Assembly (NCBI GenBank): GCA_903813345.2
Contig: CAIIXF020000010.1
Coordinates: 4,519,169-4,583,168 of the forward strand
Length of the DNA: 64,000 nt
Origin: Owenia fusiformis
Taxonomy: Eukaryota > Annelida > Polychaeta > Sabellida > Oweniidae
Direction of reading: 5' to 3'
Position numbers and translations under genes: made by a program. The notes below the pieces were generated by a model. That model was not told the origin of the DNA. It saw only the letters and a list, made by a program, of their open reading frames with translations, and did not search any database. Shown piece by piece: positions 41,239-54,300 of the stretch (its first letter is position 1; each line of letters opens with the position of its first letter).

Positions 41239-41612
41239 CCTGCTGTAAGTCCAGTGGTCTCCCCAGCATTAAAGCAAGTGGGCGCAGCTGCAGCACCCAC
41301 CTGAGATTCTGAAAACAGCCTTGCACCCATCTGAAAATCCATTTGCATCCACTTGAGAAAAATCATGAAAAATTGGCATATTTTGACAAATTTTGGTCTG
41401 AATTGTGAAGATGAGAATTTTGTACCCACCTGAGAAAAAGTCCATCTTGGAAAGTTTTAGTCAGAATCTCTTGATCGATTTAGAATGTAGAGGAATTTAA
41501 ATGTTAAGTCAGTGATCTCCCCAGGATTCTAATTTTACCAATTTTGAGCAAACATATTATAATTTTCAGATCAGCAGGGTGCAAGCCATTTGTAAAGCTG
41601 AGGAGATCACTG
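41239..41612. mobile_element. MITE-like repeat with CAGTGATCTCC ends and related fragment
   Basis: 41510-41612 is bounded by CAGTGATCTCC and GGAGATCACTG. A related end, CCAGTGGTCTCCCCAGCAT, starts at 41239 and is followed by a series of 'CACCCACCTGAGA' phrases. The same phrase family recurs near 53757. Confidence 0.55.
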
Positions 41613-41959
41613 AATTTATTCATACTTATTTAGTTTAGCCAATCAAGAATCAGAATTATAAATGTTCTTAAAATATTTAAGTCGGTTTCATAAAATACCA
41701 TGTTTTATGTTGTTTTATATATTTATTTGTACTGTGATATTGTCACTAATGTATGCTTACCTCCAGGTGCAGGGATCTTGACAGCCTTGGGAGAAAACAC
41801 TTTGTTTAGTGGTTGATAGCTACACATGTAGCTCCCTGCATTTTGAGAATATGCAAACTGCAGTATTCGTTACCAACTCATGTACTTGTAGAACTCAATC
41901 ATTGCTTAATCTGTTAATGTCTTCATCTACTTAGAATAGAGTATCTCATAACATATATA

Positions 41960-42772
41960 CAGTAAAACCTGTCCGATGGAATACCTCTCTGTAGGGAAAA
42001 CCTATGAACAAGGAATGCTTTTCAAAAGAACCAAATATTTTTCCATTGACTTACATGTTAACGGACCCTCTCTGTAGGGAAAACCTGTGAACATGGAATA
42101 AGGAACACTATTTTGGGGCAAATTATGAAAATTCACCTGTGAACAAGGAATATGGAATATTGGTGACATTATTTTTCAGAGGTGTGAAAGTCTTAAGCCA
42201 ATATCTGAATATAAAAAGCTTGGATTAATATGATTGAGATTAAGATATGCCAATTGTTTACATGATGGAGCATCCCACCCACTGTTAATTACCCTGATTT
42301 ATTTTAAAACTAATACTAATCTGTTTGTTACTTCATATCATGACACTAATTCTTCCTTTCAAAAACCTAATTGCATCATATCAGTTGTGATAATCTAGGG
42401 ACTGACAGATAGTAAATAAATGGTCATGTTGAGCCAAATCTCTTTAAATCTTTTACTGATCCAACTTCTAGATTATCAATGATATAAAATGGGGTAAATG
42501 AAATCCAGTTCTTAGCAATATATCTCTACACATCATATCAATAATTACATCAACTAGACATCATCAGACGCTAGCAGCAGCTAAAATCAAAATGGGGAGA
42601 ACGTAACCAAGTATGGAGCAAGCATTTGTACAATCAATCAATGTATATACAAATATGCTTATTCGGCAAGTTTGAGTTTGCTGAAAGTGCGGCCCCTCTC
42701 TATAGGGAAAACCTCTGAACAAGGAAACTTTCCTTCAGTCCCAAGAGCATTCCCTGTTCGCAGGTTTTACTG
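41960..42772. mobile_element. Non-autonomous pogo/Tigger-like element, 813 bp
   Basis: The ends are CAGTAAAACCTG and CAGGTTTTACTG with TA on both sides (41958-41959, 42773-42774), as in pogo/Tigger elements. Near both ends CCTCTCTGTAGGGAAAACCT recurs, also at 42064. A lone end, TACAGTAAAACCTGC, lies at 38390 in a CCDC171 intron. Confidence 0.75.
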
Positions 42773-44012
42773 TATTTACATCAGAACAAATTATTTTGTC
42801 AAAATTCCCACTCCTTCCCATGTGGGGTTCTCATGCAAAATAGTGAATGGTGTATCATTATTATGATGTATTAATTAATAAAATAGTGATAGAAAACTTA
42901 AAACCTGATTATTAATGTGTTTTGTTTTCACAGTATTTAACATGAGTACATGTTGGGAGTAAAATTGTTGTAGTGGACAGGATTTTATACAACTGCAGTA
43001 TGTATTGGACTGAAGAAAGTGTGTTTAATTTTGGACATAGAAGGGTGGATTCACATAATGGCCAATAGGAGGAATTAATACAAAAGGGGTCCATAAAAAG
43101 TGTTCAACATACAAAGGTATTCATCTTAATGGTGTTTTCAAATGTAGGTTTGACTTTTGATAGCCTTGCCCAAGTTGGTGTCTTTTACTTATCTTGATTT
43201 CTATTATGACAATAATTCAAGATCAGGATAAGTAAAAATACTGAGATATGTGGAATGGATTTTGTGGCTTTATTGACACATGAGTCATTGCAAGTCCGAA
43301 ATGGTACAGCAAAAAAAGTTGATATTTTAAAGATGGACAAGTGGGCAATTTCACATGAGCTAAAATGAGTAGTGATTGCACTGGACCAACCTGATACAAG
43401 AACATTTAGTTTATATAACATAACATTTCAAGGGTAATTCCAATTTAAAAATGCCTCTCAGCCTTAAAATTAAAAAAAGAACTTTTTTGCTCCATTTTAG
43501 ATATGGGAATATTTTTCAGATTCCTTTCAACTAAACTTAACACATTTTTGCTGTATGTAATATGTACATATTGTTTTATTTTTGTTGCTCTATTTCTACA
43601 GCATTTTGTACAAAATATATGATATTTCATGAACTAACTGAATTTTATGTACATGAACATTTCATGTGTATTACAATTCATAACAGACTATGAGTTCCCC
43701 ACATACATATTCGATTCATTTGTGTTACAACAGAAGATTGGCCTCTTACTGTACACAGAGTGACAAAATACTTTAATATTAACAAACATACATAAGTGCA
43801 TTCTGTTTTGCAATTAAATTCTGGAATCATCAAAAACCAAGTTAGTATTGTGTGTACATGTACTTTTCAGACTTTGCCATCTCCAAGACTACAAAACTGT
43901 AGCTTTCAACATGTCCTGGCCAGAGAGTGAAAATTAGAAAAAACAATAAAACTTTGTGGTGCTTAAGTGATCAAAATTATATAAACCATTGGAAATCTTT
44001 GACTGCACTTTT

Positions 44013-44258
44013 CTTCTTGAAACATCAATATGGCATATCTTGGCATACCAATATGCCAACATTTATAAGTTCTTGAAACATCAATATGGCATATCAAGTT
44101 TGCATTATGTAAGCCAACTTGACATTTATAAGTTCTCGAAACTTTAATATGGCATATCATGTTTGCACTATGTATGCCAACTTGAGATTTATAGGTTCTT
44201 GAAACATAAGTATGGCATAACATGACTGCATTATGTATGCCAACTTGGCATTTATCAG
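44013..44258. repeat. Tandem repeat, about 66-bp unit, four copies
   Basis: The unit includes TTCTTGAAACATCAATATGG, CATATC, TTTGCATTATGTATGCCAAC and TTGACATTTATAAG. Confidence 0.75.
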
Positions 44259-44782
44259 TTTATAGGTTCTTCAGTAAAGTCAGCATTTATTATAATCTAA
44301 ATACAGTATTAAATTAGACAATAAAAATGAGAAATTCCCAAAACTAACAAATCAGCTAAACATTTAAACCTTAATGTATTTTGATGAGCAATAGAATCAC
44401 AAAAAAATGAATGGAAAGTGAAACTAACGATGTGCAGTAAACAAAGACACTAAACCTTAAAACTAACTATTTAGAAAATCACTATGTACAAAAATAATTT
44501 ATTCACTCCAGAAGACCATAACTATGAAGAAAAAGAATGGTTGATTTTCTTGTGCATTACAATCTCACTAATAATTATTACAAAACGTTTCAACACTAAT
44601 AAAACCAAGCTTTATTGTTGTCCAAAAATTATTTAAAATATCTGGACAATTTATCCTCATGGGCCCAAAGTAATTAAACCATAATATACCTATTATGGTC
44701 TTTGAAAGAATGAGGACAACGCAAGAAATTATTTCTATATTTTGACATAGCTCTAGAGTTGTGTACATTGTACACATAATGA

Positions 44783-44965
44783 ATGTAACATGAAATAGTC
44801 AATGTGACATGACATAGTGAATGTGACATGACATAGTGAATGTGACATGGCATAGTCAATGTGACATGGCATAGTCAATGTGACATGACATAGTCAATGT
44901 GACATGACATAGTCAATGCGACATGAAATAGTCAATGTGACATGACATAGTCAATGTGACGTGAC
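44783..44965. repeat. 19-bp minisatellite CATAGTCAATGTGACATGA
   Basis: About nine or ten consecutive copies with single-base changes (CATAGTCAATG and CATAGTGAATG alternate). Confidence 0.85.
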
Positions 44966-45415
44966 ATGACATGAATGATGATACAGTCTTATAGGCCATT
45001 CATATCACCATATCACTACATAATGGAGCACATTTTCCGCAGAATAAATTAATTGCCACACAACATGAGTTGAGTCTGCACCATAAATTATACCAAGATA
45101 CAAATAAATTGTACCATATTTTCTCCTCATGTAATAATCATATACCCATGCAACTGAATGATGGTTTCTGAAAAATCATCGCCTTCCTTTTACATGGGCC
45201 TGGTTGAATGTTAACTAATAAGGAAGAGTCATGGTTAGGTCATTTTATAAATTAATAGCAAGGAGACCATCTTTTTACATGAACCTGATCTGTACAGAGT
45301 ACATGTCGTAAATGCATTTTCATTTGCACACACACCTCCCTTTGTTCAATGTGGAATTCTAAGAACATTTTTACATATGAGTATGGAATCTACATGATTA
45401 TTGAGCTATATTTCT

Positions 45416-46373
45416 CTAGTCAATTGATATTATATCAGGGGGTGAGCCTTGTGTACTGTCGTCCAATGTTACTGTGGTATTCCCTGTGCTAGGCCTAGTC
45501 GGCATTGAGGATAGCAGATTGTCCAACTGAAATGAAATACACAGTAACAGTTAAGTATTTTAGAAAGCATTTTTCTAAATCTGAGGTCATGACATCTATA
45601 TGGATATAAAATCTCTTTCTAATAATTCCGGGATCTTCAATTCTACTTTATATCAAATATCGGGGCATACATTTCCAATTTGGGTGTTTTATGGATTTTT
45701 GATAAACAAATCTCAAGAAGCTGACTTTCCAGCTTGTTTCATATGATTTCCAAAGATTTCAGCATTTTTCTATTTGAAATATTGCCCTCTGTGATTTCCT
45801 TTACAGGGATAAAACAATATGAGGTTTAACAAACCTCTGAGTCCACTGATGACATGCCTTCCTTCCCATGCAAGAGATTCATAAGCTCCATATCTGCAAA
45901 ATAATAAAAAGCAAGTTAAAGGAGTATTATTTAATAAATAGACAGCTGAACAAGGTCAGTTTCACTGTTTTCATCATATTGGAGGTTTTGGAGATGGGGT
46001 ATATCCCACTTAATATCGGCCCAGAAGATATATCTATCACAATAAATTACAACTATGCCCTGCTGGCAGTGCAGGGCCATGTGATAGTCTTACATAAAGG
46101 CTCTCCACCATAACCCCACCCTAACATATGGATTGTGTCAAGGGAGGTGGGGGTGTGAGACTAAACACAAAAATTTGACATTCCTTTCAATGGTTAAGAC
46201 CACTGAACTTACTGTTTGATTGTATATTATGTGGATCTCCTCTTGCACCTGCTGAGGTCATAGTGGAGGCTAGCGTTGTAGTTGGTTGCGTCACAGATAT
46301 ACTTCCTATTGCTGATGCCAACTCATTCTGTAAGAGGGGGATCAATGGAGGGACTGGAGGTATCCCAGAAGAC
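45416..46373 (-). CDS. PIAS distal C-terminal exons (conserved PDIISxD ending)
   Basis: Three minus-strand exons, 46373-46213, 45893-45835 and 45526-45416 (TAG), are in phase with one another and need a phase-2 donor upstream. The in-frame donor AAG|GTACAA at 51701/51700, inside the large PIAS exon, fits and gives ...DLAR|SSGIPPVPPLIPLLQNE... The product ends GSPPDIISID, matching the PDIISLD end of human PIAS1, so I assign these exons to PIAS. The first exon adds a Pro- and Ser/Thr-rich segment, the second NMELMNLLHGKEG. The joining donor is an inference. Confidence 0.6.
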
Positions 46374-46440
46374 CTACAATACAAGAGCACAACATCAAAA
46401 TTGAAATACAGATTAGCCTAGAATAACTTGGTTATTGTTG

Positions 46441-47145
46441 AAAATAATGGAGCTACAGGTTATCCCAGCATATCTCATGTTAGAGATGATTCACAATGGA
46501 GGTACAGGTTATCCCAGCATACCTCATGTTAGAGATGATTCAAAATGGAGGTACAGATTATCCCAGCATACCTCATGTTAGAGATAATTCACAATGGAGG
46601 TACAGGTTATCCCAGCATACCTCATGTTAGAGATGATTCACAATGGAGGTACAGATTATCCCAGCATACCTCATGTTAGAGATGATTCACAATGGAGGTA
46701 CAGGTTATCCCAGCATACCTCATGTTAGAGATGATTCACAATGGAGGTACAGGTTATCCCAGCATACCTCATGTTAGAGATGATTCAAAATGGAGGTACA
46801 GATTATCCCAACCTCATGTTAGAGATGATTCACAATGGAGGTACAGGTTATCCCAGCATACCTCATGTTAGAGATGATTCACAATGGAGGTACAGATTAT
46901 CCCAGCATACCTCATGTTAGACATGATTCAAAATGGAGGTACAGATTATCCCAGCATACCTCATTTTAGAGATGATTCACAATGGAGGTACAGGTTATCC
47001 AAGCATACCTCATGTTAGATAAGATTCATGATGGAGGTACAGGTTATCCCAGCATACCTCATGTTAGATAAGATTCACAATGGAGGTACAGGTTATCCCA
47101 TCAAACCTCATGTAAGACATGGTTCACAACAGAGATACATGTTAT
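46441..47145. repeat. 49-bp minisatellite derived from the PIAS exon at 46373
   Basis: About 14 copies of a 49-bp unit (AATGGAGGTACAGGTTATCC, CAGCATACCTCATGTTAGAG, ATGATTCAC). In the minus sense each copy reads GGTATGCTGGGATAACC...CCTCCATTG, alignable with the start of the adjacent exon, GGTCTTCTGGGATACC...CCTCCATTG. The array lies immediately upstream (gene sense) of that exon's acceptor. Confidence 0.8.
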
Positions 47146-50100
47146 CCAAGAAAAGCTCAAAAGGTTGCATCATAATCTAGGGACCAATTAAATAGGTAAG
47201 ATAATGCATATCATGACAAGTAAATTGGTTGCTGTAAGGTCTTAGAATGGTGGTATTGAAAAAGAAAATATTTTACATGAAGAAACAGCTGTTGATATCT
47301 ACATGGAACAGATCTTTAGTTCTTATATCAGGACATTTGATACTAGAAAACAGAAACTCCCAGAGTAGCAAATATCATTGAACAAAACATGTTTAATTCA
47401 CTCATTTTGCTTATTCCATGACAGAAATACAGAAGTAGTAGTGAATGTCTTCTTTTGTCAAACAAGTCAAACGGGACAACATGTTATTTCACAGCCTTGA
47501 ATTTTTTTTGAAAAATACCATCAGTCCGGGGAATAGCTCAAATTCAAGCAGACTAATCAATTTTTCCAGAAGACCCCTTGGGCTTTCCAATTTAAGAGTA
47601 TGATTCATTCAAGATTAACTGGCTTTTCTGATATAGAATGTTCAAAGTGAGGAATCTATTGGCAGTGGCCATTATTTTGGAAACACATCGATTCATTGAG
47701 ATTTGCCTCAGTATCTACAAATTGTACATCACTAAATTTTGAGAAACCGATGACTGGCTATTGGCTTAATTTTGCATGGGAATAATTTTTGTCACTGTTA
47801 TCCTTGTACACTATCAAGTAAGAACTTTCCATTATTAGTTGATGGGGAAAACTGAGCACTACATTTGACAAGGTACAATATTTGGCTATCCTCCATATTT
47901 GGGCATTTTCTTTTCACCCAGCGATCCATCAAACTACGCACTCTCGTTCCATTCCACATCCTTCGCACCAAAATGTGATGATTATACTTCAAACATTGAA
48001 GAATTAATTTTAAGACAATAAAATAATCGTTTGGTTTTCTGTTATCATACACTCACTTCTGATTGGTTGTTTGAATTGTAGTTGTGAAATGTAGTGCTTC
48101 AATTTGTGGCGGTAAAAAGGATAAATAACTCTGATTGGCTCCAAGTAACTGAGTGATGAGAAATAAACAACGCAACACCAGTTTTCTTTTTTAATACGGG
48201 ACTTTAATTTCGCTCTCTCTGAAAATGATACACTGTCTTCCAATATATACAGATATGTACACTTTCAATTCAAATCTCTCCAACACTAGAATACCACCAA
48301 TTAAAGTTTAAGCACATACATTTAACAACTACAAAACAAAAGAAATTAAAATTTATTGAACCCTTTGTTTTTATTTTCTGAATTCATAACAATTTGAATC
48401 GATAAAACTGCTAAAAGATAAGTGTTTAGCAAAAAATAATCTAATCATATAGCACCATAAAAAAACTTTAAAATAAGACCCTATTTGGGTGTCACAAAGG
48501 GTCCAATTCACAAAGATTATAGTATACATTTGTAGTTGCAAATATGTGATTCGTTCTCCAGACAGAGATGCATATACAATTTCAACAAATATTCATTAAC
48601 AATGTGAATTCAACTTAAACAAAAATACATGATATGTTATATGACCTTGAAAAATAGTCAATATTTCTGAAGATGTCTGGAGATGTTTAACACATTATGG
48701 CCAGCAATAGGACTTAAAATCAATCAATATAGTACATTAGATGTACTGTTTTTATTATTCTTAAGCCCTATACTTTATTTTAGACTCTTGAGATGAGAGG
48801 TTTTTAAGAGCTGTACAAATCATAGCTTACTATGTATTATGCTATCGAATTTGTTTATGAGGTATAAAGATACTGCCATATACGTAGGATATTCTACATG
48901 TATGTATGATATTGTACATGTATGTAAGATACTGCATGTATGTAGGATATTGTACATGTATGTAGAAAACTGTATTGTACATCCATGTATAATACTGTAC
49001 ATATACGTATGATATTGTATCATGTATGTATGATATTGTACATGTATGTAAGATACTGCATGTATGTAGGATATTGTACATGTATGTAGAAAACTGTATT
49101 GTACATCCATGTATAATACAGTACATATACGAAGGATACTATACAATAAATAATGAACATGAGAATATAACACATGTTTGCACATGCAACTGTGTACATG
49201 AATGATATTGTACATGTATAAACATGTACAATGCTGCCTAGCAACAATTGTGATATGCAGCAGAATTGAAAACTACATACTACATATGTATATAAACAAG
49301 CAACCTCAAATTGCTTCTGGATTATAAGTAAATATAGGAAATCTTGAATAAGAAGCATGTAGAAAATACATTTGATTGTGCTTTATGTGAACTTATAACA
49401 TAGAAATACATAATAAATAATAATAATATTAAGATCTTCGTATATACAATATATACAAAGCAATATAAACTTCACCATTTATGATATATGATTTTGAGTG
49501 TCTAAAATAATTCCAGCCACAAATAATATTGATTTTTAATCTAATGTTGAAAGCAATGAATCAATCCAGAATATTTTTTCGAAGTACAAGGTGTTCATAA
49601 AGTATATCTACAATTCCAATACAAACTGTAAACTGTAAAAGTGTAAAGAAATTTAATGAACACTGTCATACAGCTAATGTAATGTCATTTTGCACCTACG
49701 ATTGATAATCAATATTTAATGTGTCGACTTATTTGTGAGCATGCCTGCAATTACTTTTCTGTCAACAAAAAATGAAATAAACGAAATATCTGTTTCTGGC
49801 TTGTGAGGGTGATAGACTTAACATAAAACTAATACAAGGCATTAACATGCAAAATGTCACGACCTGCCATTTGTTACAGACACTAATCACTTTAACAGAG
49901 ACCAAATGCTTTAACAGATGCCAAACATCCACAAAAAAGTTGAGACTTCAATAATATGTCGCCACATCTGGTGGTGACATAATAAAAACGGATATATGAA
50001 CAGCAACTAAAAGTAAATGTTCTTAAAATCAATTAATAGTAACATAAAACATATTTGTCTAATGTATTATCTAGTCTAACTAGATTTAACATCAATAGTT

Positions 50101-51369
50101 TACCAGACATGTACTGGGAGCTATTTTTGTACAGTGTAATATGAACTACATGTCGAAGAACAATGCATTTAAAGCTTTCCAGTTTCCTTTAAAGACGATT
50201 CATTTGTATAGAATTTCATACACTTGCCATGACATTTTGTCATATTCAGTTAATCCCATTGGCTAAATATAGTCACATGATTTTCAAATTGCAAAAAAAG
50301 GTTCAATGGTTCATGCCAAGTGTAAAACTCCATTATTTTCATAAAACTAAGCATTTTATATAGTCCTCCTGTTCCACTCCTTATAAGCCACTTATATAAG
50401 CCTTTACCTGAGAGAAATATCACAATGTCCATGGTCATCAAAACCTGAAAAATTGAACACCTTTCTTTGAAGATCACTTTTTGGCAATAGTATAATACTA
50501 CATTTGTAGATTTGGCCTTAAGTGCGTAGAAATGTGCGTTGAATTTATTTCAATAAATGCCCATTAGGTAATATGCCCAAAATCCCTTGTATATTTTTTG
50601 TGTGGTAAAAATGATTACATAAAGAATTAGTTTATACCTACTGAGGTGGTTGCTGTTTAGGCTTATCAACAAATTATTGAAGTATACTCTTACGAAGGTG
50701 TTCAGACTCAGGTTTCACTGACTCAAACCTTGGCATTATGGTATTCTCCAAGGCTATTTATATATCATATATATTTTGTATGAAAATATTGCCAGTCTTT
50801 ATACAATACATGTGGCAGTTACATATTCATTGAGCAAAAATATAATGAATTACACTCGTTTACATATGCACTATGTATATTTATATATGTATATATTGCA
50901 CTCTATTTCTCCCTGAAGACCAATGTTTCAATTCCAATCTGTTCATTTCCCAATGAGACATACAATCGACATACCTTTATGCTCAAATCTGATTGGTCAA
51001 CCAGAGGTATACAATTGCTCCAGTCCATACTACTGGAGAATAAACAACTGTTTTTTCCATGACTTAAAATTGTTCAAAATTATCCAGTCAGTTAAGTGGA
51101 CAAATTGTACACTTCAACACTAAACCTGTTTCACTGTTGACCTAAACCTTAAGTGAAGTCAAATAGACATCTTGAAATAGAGTGGAGGTATATAATCTTT
51201 CCAGTCCACCTCTTAAAAGGTCAATAAAACCAAGGCTACTTATATTCAAACGATGCCAAATGTTGGTTGCTATAATAATAAATCTTGGTGATAACTTCTT
51301 GGTGATAACAAATTATAAATAAAATAAATCAACCTTACAGATTATTCAAAGTTGGAGGGACAGGTAAGA
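47146..51369. other. PIAS intron / proximal 3' UTR region without other genes
   Basis: AT-rich. It holds a tandem array at 48888-49145 and a TE-like TCGCCACATCTGGTGGTGAC at 49961-49980. The right part is probably the 3' UTR of the PIAS form that stops at 51370. No independent gene recognised. Confidence 0.4.
48888..49145. repeat. TACATGTATGTA array with about 125-bp higher-order repeat
   Basis: Short units such as GATATTGTACATGTATGTA recur. The block 48900-49015 (ending AATACTGTACATATACG) is repeated almost exactly at 49022-49140. Several long open frames here are only repeat translations. Confidence 0.8.
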
Positions 51370-54300
51370 CTAATCATCGTCACTATCCAACTCAAATAAT
51401 CGAGGGGGGTAAGATGGAACAGCAGGTAGATTATAATTATACATCATTCTGTCCCTTGTGGCAGGTGAATTTAACATATTCATGAAATCATCCACATCAA
51501 GATATCCAGACTCCAATCTATTTGTAGACCTTGAAGATTGTACATGAGCGGGAGGGGGAGTTTGAAGTCTCGATGTTTGGCTCGATGCACTCAGAGCCGA
51601 GGACAAATTCGATAGATTCGTACTTGCCATATATGGATTGTAAAGACTGGAGAATTGACTGGAAAGCGCCAGGTGACTTTGAAGGAGGCCAATATTGTAC
51701 CTTGCTAGATCTGACGTTGCTATGTTAGGTTTATACTCTGTGGGATAATGACTAAAATTAAGAGGATTGGAATGACTAGAGGCATTTGCATCAGGACTCA
51801 TGGTCATATGTGGTGACCTTAAAATGTCATGTGACGACGCATCTTGGGATGATGGCGCATCAAGAGATGATGACACATCATGAGATATTGATGCAAGAGG
51901 AGATGAGAGTTCGGACTGATTTGAAGAATCGAGACTTATAACAGAAGGGCTCACGCACATTTGAGACGTTGTATCTCCAGCTGGGAAGAGGGATTGTGAG
52001 ATTGAGGGGGCTTTCTTTGGCTCATCGTCTTCAGAATCACTGGAGAGTGTCAGGTCCACTGTTACAACCGTTGGCTTCTTTTCTTCCTCTTTCACTGCTA
52101 CTGAAAACACCCAAAAAACACAATGTCAAAAAACCATTCACCTTTATTTTCAAGTGAACCTATTGCCAAATGCAGACTTCACTTGCTGGGATCAATAAGA
52201 GAAATCTAGAGGTTGGTTTTGTGAAGACATATATGATGGGGCGGGATTTTGAAAATATAACTTTTATGTAATTTTCTATCTAAATATCACTAATATTTCC
52301 TGATTTATTTTATCTTTTTTTTCGAATCCAGTAAAAGTTTGAAATCTAGTGGTCCTAACTGGCTACAAACATCACCAGGACCACTTCATTTAAGTTTCCA
52401 ATGGCTCATGAATCACTGACTACTTTTGTTCAAGAAAAGCTCTGATGATCACAGTGAGTGACAATTGATGTGTGATGATTACGGTGAGTGGTGATCATGG
52501 TGTGATGATCAGAGTGAGTGATGACCAGTGAGTGATGACCAGTGATCCATGATCAGTGATCATGACAACTGTGGTGACACAACACTAGTTTTCATATCTC
52601 ATACCTTGGGCAGCTGGTGCCTTCACTACAGGTGTAGTTGAGATCAAATCTACTTCTTTCTTGATTTCTTGTCTGGACCATGTACCATCAGCATGAAACT
52701 GGATCTCTGTTTCACCCTGGGCATCTCGTATAATCTCAGCAAAGTATCTATAAAATCAATCAAAATGAAAGCTTTCCTCATATGTCATATGAAAGTGTAA
52801 TATGCTTTTAAGAAGCCACATATAAAATTTCAACAAAGTCGCACTTCCTTCCATGAGATAATGATTCAAGTCATGGTAAAATATAACAATTTGAAGTTTC
52901 AAAAACTCTCATTGATAATAAAACTAGCCAAGTATGAGATTTCACTTTGGAAAAGTAAAGAGAAAAGTCCACATCCGATGCAAACAAAACGAGGACCTTT
53001 TGAATCCCATTTCTTTCACTTAAACATCAGTCAATCATGTTTTATATCAACTATTTTAATATCTCATAGTAACCAAATTAATTATTCAGTATAATGCCAT
53101 CTTTGGCATACACTGTAAATCAAATATATGGAAAATTAAATCAATGATAAATTGGAAAATATTCCATATATATGAGTAACGGTGTACATACCCATCAAGG
53201 AAGAGATTTTCATAATGTGCAGGTTTATCACACACTGGGCAGATCCAAGTGGGTTTCTTCTCATTCATTTGTAGGTACATAGGTACATCAAAACACTGCA
53301 GGTGGGTACATGATGAACAGCGACCTGGTGTAGACATACGCATCTTGCCCAACTGAAACAAATGACATATAAGGCAGGGGTTTCACTAGAATTTCTCACA
53401 ACAGGCAAAATAAATGAAAACAGCAGGCAAAATTATTGAAAATCATAAATTGAACATGGGAAAGTTGTTTACCTTAGATATAGAGTTTACCAAGTTGATA
53501 TCAATACACACTTCAGTAATGTGACCAGCTTAAATTTTAATATACTCACGGGGCAATTTAGTGAGACACGCAAACTTGTTGTAGCAATCTCACTGTCCAT
53601 GTCTTGAGCTAATTTTTCTTTTACTGAAAAAAAGAAAAGTCCATGTATTCCTTGAACTGTGACATTTTAGAACTTTGTATGAAGTTAATGCTAACCATAT
53701 AAGCTACATAATATAACACTAAATGTTTTGCATTCACTTGAAACTTTGCTAACAGGCTTGCACCCACCTAAACAAGAACATAATGTTAATATATCAATTA
53801 GCTGATAAAATGGTATCTCTTAAAATCACAACGCTTACATGAAGCACAAATAGCATGACGAAGTTACACATTCTTACTTACCTTGTGCACGAGTATGATC
53901 GGGATGACGTATACCAGATTGTTTTAGTCGATGCAACAATATGTCAGAGTTCAGTTTTCTCACTAGGAAAACTGCCACACAGAAACTCTGAAAGAATGCA
54001 TGATACAAATTGTCAAAGGCTCTAACATCATCCTCCAAATGCAGGGATCCAGACATAATTCACTCTGTTCTTTATTAGGAACACAGTTGAAAATGTCTGG
54101 ACCCCTGTGTTTGGAAAATGAAGCTCAAAGTGTTACTCTCTTACTTTTATCAGTGTCTTATTCTTATATTTGGAAAATGAAGCTCTAAGTGTCACTCTCT
54201 TACTTTTATCAGTGTCTTATATTCTTATTATATCAACATATAACTGCTGTGTTTGTAAATTTATTTTTTGTTTCATTCAACTTTCTAAAATAACTTCTTT

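Larger units (their letters stand above)
42775..45415. other. Convergent intergenic region between CCDC171 and PIAS 3' ends
   Basis: No gene recognised. It contains two tandem arrays (44013-44258, 44783-44965) and probably the PIAS 3' UTR near 45415. Confidence 0.4.

Noticed and set aside
44783-44965. CRISPR-like or regulatory array
   Set aside because: Head-to-tail 19-bp units without spacers; simple minisatellite.
46441-47145. CRISPR-like array (regular 49-bp units)
   Set aside because: Units are contiguous without unique spacers, in an animal intron; it is a minisatellite.
48820-49358. Overlapping 94-131-codon frames (-) rich in YMYNIIHT
   Set aside because: Produced by the TACATGTATGTA array; no independent gene evidence.
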